Origin: Sedimentibacter sp. MB35-C1
GTDB lineage: Bacteria > Bacillota > Clostridia > Tissierellales > Sedimentibacteraceae
Assembly: GCF_030913635.1 (NCBI RefSeq)
Contig: NZ_CP133188.1
Span: forward strand, 3,472,001 to 3,536,000
DNA length: 64,000 nucleotides
Direction of reading: 5' to 3'
A model generated the notes under the pieces. That model was given only the letters and a program-made list of their open reading frames with translations, was not told the DNA's origin and did not search any database. The translations under genes were made by a program, and so were the position numbers. Positions 53,827 through 62,790 of this stretch are shown here, in pieces (the first letter of the stretch is position 1; every line of letters begins with the position of its first letter).

Positions 53827-56274
53827 CTATTTATCATTAGAAAATACAAGTTCCTTATCTTTGGCACTTATTTTTATTGTATCTGATTTTTCTATACTTC
53901 CTTTTAAAATCTCTTCTGACAATTTGTCTTCGATTTTTCTTCTTATTGCCCTTTGCAAAGGTCTTGCGCCGTACACTGGGTCAAATCCTTCATCCGCAAG
54001 CAGTTCCTTTGCTTTATCATCCAAATCTATTTTAATGTTCATCTGCTCAAGACGTTTTGAAAGATCTTTTATCATCAATGAAACAATGTTCTTAATATGT
54101 TCCTTGTTTAATGAATGGAATACAATTATTTCATCAATTCGATTTAAAAATTCAGGTCTAAATGTCCTCTTCAATTCAGACATTACATTTTCCTTCATTT
54201 TCTCATATTCATCTTTTTCTTCATCAGTTGCATTTGATGTGAATCCAAGCGTTCTTTGTTTCTTGATTGTGCTTGCTCCAACATTTGATGTCATTATTAT
54301 TACTGTATTCTTGAAGTCAACCGTTCTGCCCTTGGCATCAGTAAGTCTTCCATCATCAAGTATCTGAAGAAGTATATTAAATACATCCGGATGAGCCTTT
54401 TCAATCTCATCAAACAATATTACAGAATATGGTTTTCTTCTTATCTTTTCAGTTAATTGTCCTCCGTCATCAAATCCAACATATCCTGGAGGCGACCCTA
54501 CCAGCTTGGAAACCGAATGTTTTTCCATGTATTCAGACATGTCAACTCTTATCATGGAATTTTCGTCACCAAACATTGATTCCGCTAAAGCCTTTGACAA
54601 TTCTGTTTTTCCAACACCTGTAGGTCCTAAGAATATAAATGAACCTATGGGCTTTTTAGGATCTTTGAGCCCTACTCTGGATCTTCTTATAGCTTTTGAC
54701 AATGCTTCAACGGCCTGTTCCTGACCCACGACTCTTTTATGCAGAATATCTTCCATGTGAAGAAGCCTTTCTGATTCATCACCCTGAAGTTTCTTTACAG
54801 GTATTCCTGTCCATTGTGACACAACATCCGCTATATCTTCATAACCGATTTTAGCATCTTTTGAATTCTTTGCAGCCCAAATCTTTCTTTGCTTATCAAG
54901 CTCTTCAGCAAGCTTTTTCTCTTCGTCTCTAAAGGATGCTGCTTTTTCAAAATCCTGATTGTTTATTGCCGCTTTCTTTTCTGTTTTTATCTCATTTATT
55001 TTTTCTTCTATTTCTTTTAATCCTTTTGGGGTGGTTGAAGCTTTAAGCCTCGTTCTAGATGCAGCCTCGTCAATCAAATCTATTGCCTTGTCCGGCAAAA
55101 ATCTGTCAGATATATATCTGTGCGACAGCTTTGCGGCAGCATCTATGGCATCATCGGTTATTGCAACCTTGTGATGGGCCTCGTACTTGTCTCTTAATCC
55201 CTTTAATATTTTCACTGTATCTTCGACAGTCGGTTCATCAACTGTTACCGGCTGAAATCTTCTTTCAAGAGCGGCATCTTTTTCAATATGCTTCTTGTAC
55301 TCGTCAAGTGTTGTGGCTCCGACTATCTGCAATTCCCCTCTCGCTAAAGTAGGTTTTAATATGTTGGAAGCGTCGATAGCACCTTCCGCTGCACCTGCAC
55401 CTATAATTGTGTGAAGTTCATCTATAAACAATATTATATTACCTGCCTGTTTAATTTCCTCCACGGCGTTTTTTAATCTTTCTTCAAATTCTCCTCTATA
55501 TTTTGCTCCTGCTACCATTCCGGCCATATCCAAAGTTATAACCCTTTTATCTTTTAATGTTTCAGGAACATTTCCATTCACAATTTCTTGAGCCAGACCC
55601 TCGGCTATAGCTGTCTTTCCTACTCCTGGCTCTCCTATAAGGCACGGATTGTTCTTAGTTCTTCTTGACAATATCTGAATTACTCTTTCTATAACGTCTT
55701 CTCTTCCTATTACGGGATCAAGCTTTCCTTCACGCGCTCTCTGGTTCAAGTCAGTACCGTACTTATCTATTGTCTTTGTACTGCCGTCGTTCTGCGTTTG
55801 AGACGCATTTTCTCCAAAATTCGGGATACTCCCGTCTGCATTTCCGCTCCCCTGATTGATTGCTTCAATAACTTCATTTTTAATTTCTTTCAGGCTCACA
55901 ACTGATTTAATTATTTGAGCTCCTATTCCTTCTCCCTCATCTATCAGCCCTAGGAGAATGTGCTCTGTTCCTACATATGGAACGCCCATCTGCGATGAAT
56001 ACTGTCGTGCAAGCTCCATAATATACTTACTTCTCGGACTAATAGCTATATATTCAGGTACGGTTTCTCCAACTCCGGTCGAATTTTTAATAATTTCTCT
56101 TATTTTTTCAACATCTAATCTACTTCTTAGTATATTTCCTGCAATGCCTTCTTGCTCAAGCATAAGTCCTATAAGTATATGCTCTGTTCCAAGAATATTC
56201 TGTCTGAATCTTTTTACTTCTTCCTTAGCTAATTCCACTGCTTTTTTTGCAGAGTTATTGAATCCACTTATCAT
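53827..56274 (-). CDS. clpC: Clp protease ATP-binding subunit ClpC
   Basis: ClpC is the AAA+ unfoldase that feeds substrates to ClpP and handles arginine-phosphorylated proteins. The 815-residue protein has two N-terminal Clp repeats (4-145), AAA1 with Walker [10 protein letters not shown] (about 208-216), a UVR-containing coiled-coil middle domain (about 410-480, [25 protein letters not shown]), AAA2 with Walker [10 protein letters not shown] (about 548-556) and a C-terminal arginine finger region. AAAGGAG precedes the ATG. It is last in the ctsR operon, 31 bp after mcsB. Confidence 0.96.
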   Translation of the reverse strand: MISGFNNSAKKAVELAKEEVKRFRQNILGTEHILIGLMLEQEGIAGNILRSRLDVEKIREIIKNSTGVGETVPEYIAISPRSKYIMELARQYSSQMGVPYVGTEHILLGLIDEGEGIGAQIIKSVVSLKEIKNEVIEAINQGSGNADGSIPNFGENASQTQNDGSTKTIDKYGTDLNQRAREGKLDPVIGREDVIERVIQILSRRTKNNPCLIGEPGVGKTAIAEGLAQEIVNGNVPETLKDKRVITLDMAGMVAGAKYRGEFEERLKNAVEEIKQAGNIILFIDELHTIIGAGAAEGAIDASNILKPTLARGELQIVGATTLDEYKKHIEKDAALERRFQPVTVDEPTVEDTVKILKGLRDKYEAHHKVAITDDAIDAAAKLSHRYISDRFLPDKAIDLIDEAASRTRLKASTTPKGLKEIEEKINEIKTEKKAAINNQDFEKAASFRDEEKKLAEELDKQRKIWAAKNSKDAKIGYEDIADVVSQWTGIPVKKLQGDESERLLHMEDILHKRVVGQEQAVEALSKAIRRSRVGLKDPKKPIGSFIFLGPTGVGKTELSKALAESMFGDENSMIRVDMSEYMEKHSVSKLVGSPPGYVGFDDGGQLTEKIRRKPYSVILFDEIEKAHPDVFNILLQILDDGRLTDAKGRTVDFKNTVIIMTSNVGASTIKKQRTLGFTSNATDEEKDEYEKMKENVMSELKRTFRPEFLNRIDEIIVFHSLNKEHIKNIVSLMIKDLSKRLEQMNIKIDLDDKAKELLADEGFDPVYGARPLQRAIRRKIEDKLSEEILKGSIEKSDTIKISAKDKELVFSNDK

Positions 56275-56305
56275 AATTTCATCTCCTTTTATATTATAGA
56301 CTTAA

Positions 56306-57298
56306 TCAGCTTAATAATTCTTTTCTAATTATTTCTGCCCTTTTACTGTCTCTTTCATTAGGCAGAAGCTCATTATCCTCTGCCGTAAGCAAGTTGTTGG
56401 GCTGTATTCTGACCATAAGATCGTATAAATTTTTCCCATCTGCAACATCTATCATTTCCATCTCTCTGCCAAGTTTTATAAGCGACAAAAGCCTCATCGC
56501 TTCTTCCGTAGCCATTTTTCTGGCATTTGAAAGAAGCCCGTATGCCCTGTAAAATTCATCCTCAATATCTTCAAAGTTATTTTTTTTCAGGTGCTCTCTC
56601 ATCTTTTCTTCTTTTTCTACAATTTGTTTGACTATCTGGTTAATTTTATCAATTAATGTTTCCTCGGATGCTCCTAATGTACCTTGATTTGAAACCTGGT
56701 AAAGATGCCCAAGTGATTTTGTTCCTTCGCCGTACACGCCTCTTACAGCTACACCCAACTGAGAAACACCGTACAATAATTTTTCAATTTGATTGGTAAT
56801 TGAAAGTGCAGGCAAATGAATCATAACAGATGCCCTCATACCTGTTCCTATATTTGTAGGACATGAAGTTACATATCCAAGTTCTTTATCAAATGCATAT
56901 TCAACCGAATCTTCTATTACATCATCAATTTTATTGCTTAAATCCCAGCATTTCTTCAAAGACATGCCTTTTTCCAAAGTCTGAATTCTAACATGATCCT
57001 CTTCATTAAGCATTACGGAAACATTCTTATCAGAGCTTAGCAATAGTGCTCCTCTGTCCTTGTTGTTCGCAAGCGCAGGGCTGATAAGATGATTTTCAAC
57101 CAACGCATTTCTCTGCATATCAGATAGATCTTTCAAGTATATAAGGTTGTAATTTAAATCTGTCCCACTGACAGCTTTATTTACCTCCTGAATCACCTTA
57201 CTTGATTCTTCCTGGCTCATTTTTATTGGAAACCTGTAATCCTTCAAATTTCTAGCAAGCCTTATTCTGCTTGTTATTACTATGTCCTTACTTTCCAT
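56306..57298 (-). CDS. mcsB: Protein arginine kinase McsB
   Basis: McsB phosphorylates arginines on damaged proteins and on CtsR, marking them for ClpCP. The 330-residue protein has SRIRLARNLKDYRFPI (about 9-24), the phosphagen-kinase-like core with TCPTNIGTGMRASVMIHLP and EGTKSLGHLYQVSNQGTLGASEETLIDKI. It is about 20-30 residues shorter at the N-terminus than the B. subtilis protein. The ATG at 57298 follows GGGGGTG; a GTG three codons upstream overlaps that site and is less likely. It starts 12 bp after mcsA and probably works with it. Confidence 0.94.
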   Translation of the reverse strand: MESKDIVITSRIRLARNLKDYRFPIKMSQEESSKVIQEVNKAVSGTDLNYNLIYLKDLSDMQRNALVENHLISPALANNKDRGALLLSSDKNVSVMLNEEDHVRIQTLEKGMSLKKCWDLSNKIDDVIEDSVEYAFDKELGYVTSCPTNIGTGMRASVMIHLPALSITNQIEKLLYGVSQLGVAVRGVYGEGTKSLGHLYQVSNQGTLGASEETLIDKINQIVKQIVEKEEKMREHLKKNNFEDIEDEFYRAYGLLSNARKMATEEAMRLLSLIKLGREMEMIDVADGKNLYDLMVRIQPNNLLTAEDNELLPNERDSKRAEIIRKELLS

Positions 57299-57310
57299 AC
57301 CGCACACCCC

Positions 57311-57799
57311 CTACATACTTCCTTCCATTTGTCGTATTTTATCTCGAAGTTCAGCAGCCTTTTCATATTCTTCGCTTTCTATGGCTTGTTTTAACTGATT
57401 CTTCAGCTTTTCAATATCTTTTTGAATTCTATAATTTCCTCCTGCCCTCTTTGGAATTTTTCCAGTATGTCTATCATATCCCTGTATGTTTTTAATAACA
57501 GGTATCAACCTTGGTTTAAAAGTTTCAATGCAATCACTGCAACCGAATTTTCCTGTAGTCCTAAATTCATCAAATGTCATTCCACACTTTGAACATCCCT
57601 TGGCAGGCAGGTATGTTGTTGTATTAAATGCATTGTTAAGCATTGCTGAAAATAAGTTTTCCATTGAAAAACTAGAGTTTAATAAAGTTTGATTTTTCTT
57701 TGCACACTCCTCGCACAAATGACTCTCAGTCTTTTTTCCGTTTATTATTTGCGTTACATGAACCTTAGCTTCATTTTTTCCACATTCACTGCACAACAT
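57311..57799 (-). CDS. mcsA: McsA, activator of McsB
   Basis: McsA is the zinc-finger partner of the arginine kinase. The 162-residue protein has three Cys pairs: CSECGKNEAK (3-12) with CEECAKK (about 29-35), CSKCGMTFDEF (about 69-79) and CSDCIE. A C-terminal UVR motif (ESEEYEKAAELRDKIRQME) follows that can interact with the kinase or ClpC. It lies between ctsR and mcsB. The ATG has GAGG upstream. Confidence 0.95.
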   Translation of the reverse strand: MLCSECGKNEAKVHVTQIINGKKTESHLCEECAKKNQTLLNSSFSMENLFSAMLNNAFNTTTYLPAKGCSKCGMTFDEFRTTGKFGCSDCIETFKPRLIPVIKNIQGYDRHTGKIPKRAGGNYRIQKDIEKLKNQLKQAIESEEYEKAAELRDKIRQMEGSM

Positions 57800-57822
57800 T
57801 TTTACACCCTCCTCTATTTCTA

Positions 57823-58293
57823 TTAATCATCATCAACTGACGTTAAAATCATTTCTTTCAACAAATCCGCCCTTAATTTATTTCTGTCATCATAGGATAC
57901 ATTACTTAGAGCGCGGTCACTTAAAACACTTTGCATTATTCTGAGTTCTCTTTGAGAAATAACTCCCCTGTCTGACAGAACATGCAAAAGGTCAAATGCC
58001 TTGTTTAATGTAATATTGTTTCCGATACTATCGTTCAATAATCTCTCCAGTTCATTTTCCATAGATGACTGAACTTTGAAAATTCTTATATATCCTCCGC
58101 CGCCTCTTCTGCTCTCAACTAAATATCCTCTGTCATTATTAAATCGTGTTGACAGAACATAATTTATCTGAGAAGGAGAACAGTCAAACTGCTGAGCTAG
58201 TATATTTCTCTGAATTTCTACGGCTTTGTAATTATTAGCCTCAAGAAGCTCCTTTATAAAACCTTCTATTATATCACTTAAATTATTAGACAT
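57823..58293 (-). CDS. ctsR: Class III stress gene repressor CtsR
   Basis: CtsR represses clp genes under normal conditions and is inactivated by heat or protein stress. The 156-residue protein has the winged HTH NILAQQFDCSPSQINYVLSTRFNNDRGYLVESRRGGGGYIRI (about 28-70), including the Gly-rich wing RRGGGGYIRI that senses temperature in B. subtilis. A C-terminal helical domain rich in Asp and Arg follows. It is first in the operon. A perfect CtsR box overlaps its promoter, so it represses itself. Confidence 0.96.
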   Translation of the reverse strand: MSNNLSDIIEGFIKELLEANNYKAVEIQRNILAQQFDCSPSQINYVLSTRFNNDRGYLVESRRGGGGYIRIFKVQSSMENELERLLNDSIGNNITLNKAFDLLHVLSDRGVISQRELRIMQSVLSDRALSNVSYDDRNKLRADLLKEMILTSVDDD

Positions 58294-58321
58294 TTTCTCA
58301 CTTCCTTTGTCTGACTTTAAC

Positions 58322-58338
58322 TTTGACTTTCTTTGACC
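58322..58338 (-). promoter_or_regulatory. CtsR operator
   Basis: On the minus strand GGTCAAA-GAA-AGTCAAA matches the CtsR heptad-repeat consensus, with a third partial repeat (AAAGTCA) next to it. It sits at the transcription start, so bound CtsR would block initiation. Confidence 0.9.
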
Positions 58339-58346
58339 TTGGTTTT

Positions 58347-58374
58347 ATTATATCATTGTTTAAAATAATTTCAA
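58347..58374 (-). promoter_or_regulatory. ctsR operon promoter
   Basis: On the minus strand TTGAAA (58369-58374) and TATAAT (58347-58352) are 16 bp apart, directly upstream of the CtsR operator. Confidence 0.78.
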
Positions 58375-58611
58375 TACTTATTTTTCAAAAAATTTCCCTT
58401 ATTATTCTCAAAAATCCGTAAAATTTAGTTTATTTATTATGTTTGCATCATCTTTTCATTATTTTTTGCTATTTTTGCATAATAATACAAGTTTCCTCTA
58501 ATGAATTTTATCTTTCAACACACCAGTACATACAATAAAAGCCATTAAACATAAATGAGTCACCGCAATTTTTCTATTTGTTAAATAATAGTCATTTTTA
58601 CCTTCGGTTTA
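58375..58611. other. Intergenic region between ctsR and XRE promoters
   Basis: About 240 AT-rich bases between two divergent promoters. I see no ORF and no clear hairpin or repeat. Confidence 0.5.
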
Positions 58612-58640
58612 TTGACAACAAAAATTATATATTATATACT
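58612..58640 (+). promoter_or_regulatory. XRE regulator promoter
   Basis: TTGACA (58612-58617) and TATACT (58635-58640) are 17 bp apart, giving a leader of about 50 nt before the ATG at 58696. Confidence 0.75.
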
Positions 58641-58695
58641 TAGAATCTAAAGAATATTAATATAGTTAACGCAACATTAGCAAAGGAGACTGCAT

Positions 58696-59388
58696 ATGAC
58701 TAACGAGATATTGCAACACGTGGGTAGTCAAATAAAGATGTTTCGAAAAATAAAAAAAATGACCATTGATGATCTTGCAAAAGTTATAAGTAAAAGCAAG
58801 TCCACTGTATCAAAATATGAATCTGGTGAAATAACCGTGGACATAGTAACACTGTTTGACATAGCAAAAGCTTTAAATATAAATATTATTAACCTGATTG
58901 ATTATGACTACGGCGGGAACGCAGAAATTGAACAGGTTCACATATGGCAGTCCAACATACTGCATATGTATCTTCAAATTGGAAAAAATATTTCAAGCTC
59001 TGTAATTCATCTTAAATATGATGACACAAAGAAAAAAACAACCGCAACACTGTATTACAAGGTTGACGACAATGATGACCTGAAAAATTGTGAATGTGTA
59101 TACCAGGGATATATGAGTCATCATGACAACATAATAAACTTTAATCTTAAGAACTGCCTTTACGAATCAGAATCAGTATTGATTAATTTTTTTGTACCCA
59201 TGAAAAAGGTAGATACTCTTTCAGGTCTTATAAGTGGACTGTCCGCTGATTCTATTAGGCCAACAAGTTGCAAAGTTATTTTGACAAAATCCCCGCTGCC
59301 TTTTGAAGAACAGAAGGAACTTCTTCAGATATCTAAAGAAGCTATAAAAAGATTGAAAACAGAGCACATATTTATGGTTGATGACTAG
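58696..59388 (+). CDS. XRE family regulator with unknown C-terminal domain
   Basis: A 230-residue regulator. The N-terminal HTH (about 8-64) reads VGSQIKMFRKIKKMTIDDLAKVISKSKSTVSKYESGEITVDIVTLFDIAKALNI. The C-terminal 160 residues form a mixed alpha/beta domain (VHIWQSNILHMYLQIGKNISSSVIHLKYDDTKKKTTATLYYKVDD) that I do not recognise; it may bind a ligand. GGAG precedes the ATG. It has a consensus promoter and ends at a long structured hairpin element. The downstream permease gene has its own promoter, so joint control is possible but not shown. Confidence 0.82.
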   Translation: MTNEILQHVGSQIKMFRKIKKMTIDDLAKVISKSKSTVSKYESGEITVDIVTLFDIAKALNINIINLIDYDYGGNAEIEQVHIWQSNILHMYLQIGKNISSSVIHLKYDDTKKKTTATLYYKVDDNDDLKNCECVYQGYMSHHDNIINFNLKNCLYESESVLINFFVPMKKVDTLSGLISGLSADSIRPTSCKVILTKSPLPFEEQKELLQISKEAIKRLKTEHIFMVDD

Positions 59389-59393
59389 GAATG

Positions 59394-59484
59394 CTGATAT
59401 ATGGGCGTTCAGGCTGCATATTTTTTAACAGCCTGCAGATTGATGAATTATCATTAATTTGAACGCTTATATATCAGTTTTTTT
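59394..59484 (+). terminator. Structured terminator with branched hairpin
   Basis: An 18-bp outer stem (59394-59411 with 59460-59477, two G-U pairs) closes over two inner hairpins (GGCTG/CAGCC at 59412-59433, and an AT-rich one at about 59440-59459), then seven T. This three-way-junction shape is larger than a usual terminator. Confidence 0.7.
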
Positions 59485-59487
59485 ATA

Positions 59488-59523
59488 AATTTTCATATTT
59501 TTCATAATTTTCATATTTTTCAT
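59488..59523 (+). repeat. Tandem 18-bp direct repeat upstream of permease promoter
   Basis: AATTTTCATATTTTTCAT occurs twice in perfect tandem (59488-59505 and 59506-59523) and ends 2 bp before the -35 box. It may act as an AT-rich UP element or as regulator binding sites. Confidence 0.8.
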
Positions 59524-59524
59524 A

Positions 59525-59553
59525 TTGACGGCTATCTATATATCGATTATAAT
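59525..59553 (+). promoter_or_regulatory. Permease operon promoter
   Basis: TTGACG (59525-59530) and TATAAT (59548-59553) are 17 bp apart, about 50 bp before the ATG at 59603. Confidence 0.8.
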
Positions 59554-59602
59554 TAGTTTTGTAGTGCATTAGTTTTAATTTTAGCACCATAAAGGAGATA
59601 AG

Positions 59603-60604
59603 ATGGTTATATTTGACTTTTTTAACGATCAACTTTTGAAAATGAACTGGCTGTCAAACCTTGTAAACATGCTGGTGGAAAATGTACTTGGACTTAATGT
59701 CGAAGAAAAATTGGGTGGAAGCGTACACTTCTTTATATATGATACCATAAAAATATTCATACTTTTATCTTTCTTGATTTTTATTATATCATATATTCAA
59801 AGCTACTTCCCTCCGGAGAGAACAAAAAAAATATTAGGAAAATTCAACGGAATTTCCGGCAATATCTTTGGAGCTCTGCTTGGAACAGTTACTCCTTTTT
59901 GCTCGTGCTCATCAATTCCGCTGTTTATAGGATTTACAAGCGCAGGATTGCCGTTAGGAGTAACTTTTTCATTTTTAATATCTTCACCTCTCGTTGATTT
60001 AGCCTCATTTTTGTTGCTGGCAAGCATATTTAACTGGAAATTGGCAGCGGCGTATGTAGTAGTGGGATTAATTCTTGCGGTTGCAGGAGGAACTCTTATA
60101 AGCAAAATGAAGCTTGAAAAATACGTTGAACCCTTCGTGTACGGAAATAAAGCTCTGGAATCTGATCAATACACATTAACAGTAAATGAAAGAATTGACT
60201 TTTCTAAAAATCAAGTGTTGGAAATAATAAAAAGAGTATGGAAATATATTTTAATTGGTGTAGGTATAGGCGCTTTAATTCACAATTGGATTCCCGAATC
60301 AATTATATCTGCTGTGCTTGGCAGTGATAAATGGTACTCCGTGATTATTGCGGCAGCTGTGGGAGTTCCAATGTATGCAGATATTTTTGGAACTTTGCCT
60401 ATTGCAGAAGCATTAGTTACAAAAGGTGTCGGTATAGGAACAGTTCTTACATTTATGATGGGAGTAACTGCTTTATCACTTCCCTCTATAATTATGCTAA
60501 ATCAGGTTGTCAAAAAGAAATTATTGGTTATATTTGTTGCAATAGTAGTAGTAGGAATAGTTATAATAGGATATGGTTTCAATTTCATTGGATATTTATT
60601 TTAA
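59603..60604 (+). CDS. Predicted permease, ArsP/DUF318 family
   Basis: An integral membrane protein of 333 residues with about eight hydrophobic segments. The conserved TPFCSCSSIPLFIGFTSAGLPLGVTFSFLISSPLVDLAS (about 95-132), with its Cys-Ser-Cys motif, and the second-half AAAVGVPMYADIFGTLPIAEALVTKGVGIGT identify the permease family PF03773. Some members export organic arsenicals (ArsP); others go with thiol or metal handling. AAAGGAG precedes the ATG. A thioredoxin-like gene follows 15 bp later, and an ArsR-type repressor is convergent. An arsenical or thiophilic metal export role is inferred. Confidence 0.85.
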   Translation: MVIFDFFNDQLLKMNWLSNLVNMLVENVLGLNVEEKLGGSVHFFIYDTIKIFILLSFLIFIISYIQSYFPPERTKKILGKFNGISGNIFGALLGTVTPFCSCSSIPLFIGFTSAGLPLGVTFSFLISSPLVDLASFLLLASIFNWKLAAAYVVVGLILAVAGGTLISKMKLEKYVEPFVYGNKALESDQYTLTVNERIDFSKNQVLEIIKRVWKYILIGVGIGALIHNWIPESIISAVLGSDKWYSVIIAAAVGVPMYADIFGTLPIAEALVTKGVGIGTVLTFMMGVTALSLPSIIMLNQVVKKKLLVIFVAIVVVGIVIIGYGFNFIGYLF

Positions 60605-60619
60605 TAAAAGGAGCTAATT

Positions 60620-60859
60620 ATGATAGTAAAAATTTTAGGATCAGGATGCAAAAATTGTGAAGCACTTAAAAAAAATACTGAAGCTGCAATAAGCGAAACA
60701 GGAATTGAGGCAGAGATTGTAAAAGTTGAAAACATTAAAGATATTGTCTCATACGGAGTGATGCAAACGCCGGCCATCGTCATTGACGAAAAAGTCGTTT
60801 CATATGGCAAGGTACTAAAGCCAAGTCAGATTGCAGAAATTCTAAAAAATCAAAAGTAA
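60620..60859 (+). CDS. Small redox-active thioredoxin-like protein
   Basis: A 79-residue protein of the MTH895/TM0996 type. The active-site CxxC lies in LGSGCKNCEALKKN (about 10-13 Cys pair), the cis-Pro is in QTPAIVIDEKVVSYGKVL, and the fold is a short thioredoxin. It lies 15 bp after the permease gene with AAAGGAG before the ATG, so they form an operon. Such pairs often occur with ArsP-like permeases, where the thioredoxin may reduce or hand over the thiol-bound substrate. A terminator follows. Confidence 0.9.
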   Translation: MIVKILGSGCKNCEALKKNTEAAISETGIEAEIVKVENIKDIVSYGVMQTPAIVIDEKVVSYGKVLKPSQIAEILKNQK

Positions 60860-60863
60860 ATGC

Positions 60864-60902
60864 AAATACGACCTGCCAGCAAGATGGTAGGTCGTATTTT
60901 TA
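60864..60902. terminator. Bidirectional terminator between thioredoxin-like and arsR genes
   Basis: 15-bp arms (AAATACGACCTGCCA / TGGTAGGTCGTATTT, one G-U pair) with a 6-nt loop and T-runs on both strands. It ends both convergent units. Confidence 0.9.
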
Positions 60903-60925
60903 ACATGATAAAAACAATCCACTTA

Positions 60926-61213
60926 TTACTCCTCAGAAGAAGTCAAATCAGAAATAAATTTCTTGAAGTTTTCTACGCTTTCCATATTTAATGAATAATG
61001 CGTCCATTTCCCTTCTTTTCTCGAATGCACCAGACCACATTCCGACAACACCTTCATATGATAAGACAGCGTAGGCTGTGTAATATCAAACCTTTCTAAA
61101 ATTTTGCACGCGCACAATTCGCCTGATGAAAGGCTGTTTAAAATCATCATTCTATTAACATCAGACAGTGCTTTTATTTTTTTATAATTGTATTCAAAAT
61201 CTTTTTTTTCCAT
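60926..61213 (-). CDS. ArsR family transcriptional repressor
   Basis: A 95-residue winged-helix repressor. The metal-binding helix carries GELCACKIL (Cys-X-Cys, about 33-35), the classic As(III)/Sb(III) site of ArsR. The recognition helix RFDITQPTLSYHMKVLSECGLVHSRKEGKWTHYSLN (about 40-75) follows. It would leave DNA on binding metalloid. It is convergent with the permease-thioredoxin operon and lies 27 bp after a MATE exporter gene on its own strand. I see no clear ArsR palindrome nearby. Confidence 0.9.
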   Translation of the reverse strand: MEKKDFEYNYKKIKALSDVNRMMILNSLSSGELCACKILERFDITQPTLSYHMKVLSECGLVHSRKEGKWTHYSLNMESVENFKKFISDLTSSEE

Positions 61214-61240
61214 ATTTCACTCCGGACAGTTTATTATATT

Positions 61241-62611
61241 TCAAAATATATTTTCTTCTTTTATAACATCAACATTCTTAGTTTTAAATACTATTCCGCT
61301 GGCAAGGCATTTAAACAGCTGATCTGCTGCCATGCAAAGCCATATAAAGAATATATCAAGCTTTAGCACATATGCAAAAAGAAGAGCCAAAGGAACTCTT
61401 ACAACCCATATCCCTAAGAACGAAATCACCATAGGTATATTTTTGTACCCTGCAGAACGTATGATTCCATTTAACACCTTTGATAGATTCTGCGGAGTCT
61501 GTATAAATCCCATCACTATGAGGTATTTTATTCCTATTGCCTTTATCTCTGCGTTGTTTGTAAAAAAATCCATAAACACACCGGGAAATATAATTATAAG
61601 CAACGAAGTAAAGGTACTTATAGCAATAGATGTTCTGATTAGCTGCTTTGAATAAATTTTAAGCAGCACCCCGTCTTTTTTTCCTATTGCGTTAGCAGCC
61701 ATGGATGTAGCAGCAATTCCAACTCCAACCGCAGGCATCTCAGACATAAGCTCAGCCTGAAGCCCCAGCTGGTAAGCAGCAAATGTCACCTCTCCGTAAG
61801 ATAGTATCGCCTTGCTCATTACTACGGCCGAAAGTTGCCAAAATATACTTTCAAACGCAGCAGGAATTCCTAAAGAATAAATCTCTTTGACAAGTAGAAA
61901 GTCTATTTTCATCAAATTGCTTTTTTCAGGAACTGTGCAGAACAGCCCATATCTTTTATTGTACAGCAGATAAATTCCCAGAAATGATCCACACGCCTGT
62001 GAAAGAAGCAATGCTATGGCAGCCCCCTGAAGAGACAACCTCGGGAATCCAAATTTTCCGTATATAAGCAGATACCCGACTACAACATTTATTATGTTAA
62101 CGACTATTGCTACGTACATAGGAGTCTTTGTATTGCCGCATGCTTGAAAGGCCGCAGTAACCGCCGACATTATTAAAAGAAATGGGGCTGTTAAAATTAC
62201 TATCTTTAAATATTGGCTCGCAGCATAAAATGTATCAGGACTGGAAGTAAAAAATGATATTATCCTCCCTGAATTTAGCATGGTAATTATGATTAATGCT
62301 AATGCAATAATGCACCCTGTCACACATGTCTGCTCAAATGTTTGCCTTGCCTTCGCCATGTCATTTTCATTGCGGTTTTTTGCGGTAACAACGGTTGCAC
62401 CAATCCCTATGCCTTTAAATAAGCACCAAAGTATGCCAGTTATCCTTGAACATATTCCCTGTGCTGATATAAGCATGGGAGAAAGCCTTCCGATCATAGC
62501 AGCTGATATAAGCCCTGCAGACATCTGAAACATATTCTCCAGCATTACAGGAATAATAAGAAAAAAAATCTGTTTTCTTATGGTTTTGGAATCGTAAACC
62601 TTTTCTGCCAT
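61241..62611 (-). CDS. MATE family efflux transporter
   Basis: A membrane protein of about 456 residues with 12 hydrophobic segments in two halves. The first starts KQIFFLIIPVMLENMFQMSAGLISAAMIGRL and the second LVKEIYSLGIPAAFESIFWQLSAVVMSKAI, the internal duplication typical of MATE (multidrug/Na+ antiport). I favour the ATG at 62611 with GAGG upstream; ATG codons at 62656 and 62647 extend the frame without a good site. The ArsR gene follows 27 bp after its stop, so the two may be co-transcribed. The substrate is unknown. Confidence 0.88.
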   Translation of the reverse strand: MAEKVYDSKTIRKQIFFLIIPVMLENMFQMSAGLISAAMIGRLSPMLISAQGICSRITGILWCLFKGIGIGATVVTAKNRNENDMAKARQTFEQTCVTGCIIALALIIITMLNSGRIISFFTSSPDTFYAASQYLKIVILTAPFLLIMSAVTAAFQACGNTKTPMYVAIVVNIINVVVGYLLIYGKFGFPRLSLQGAAIALLLSQACGSFLGIYLLYNKRYGLFCTVPEKSNLMKIDFLLVKEIYSLGIPAAFESIFWQLSAVVMSKAILSYGEVTFAAYQLGLQAELMSEMPAVGVGIAATSMAANAIGKKDGVLLKIYSKQLIRTSIAISTFTSLLIIIFPGVFMDFFTNNAEIKAIGIKYLIVMGFIQTPQNLSKVLNGIIRSAGYKNIPMVISFLGIWVVRVPLALLFAYVLKLDIFFIWLCMAADQLFKCLASGIVFKTKNVDVIKEENIF

Positions 62612-62706
62612 ATGCGCCTCATGATTACAAAAATACTGCTTATTCATCCATTTCATTGTACATCACATCATTATGTCTTTCAAGGAAATATAGTGTGATT
62701 TTTTAT

Positions 62707-62734
62707 TTGATTTTACCTTATTGTCTGATAAAAT
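62707..62734 (+). promoter_or_regulatory. Promoter of HpcH/HpaI aldolase gene
   Basis: TTGATT (62707-62712) and TAAAAT (62729-62734) are 16 bp apart, about 57 bp before the ATG at 62791. Non-consensus but plausible. Confidence 0.5.
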
Positions 62735-62790
62735 GTATATAGTTATAACATTCTTCATTGAAATACAAATAAAATTAAAGAGGAACATAA

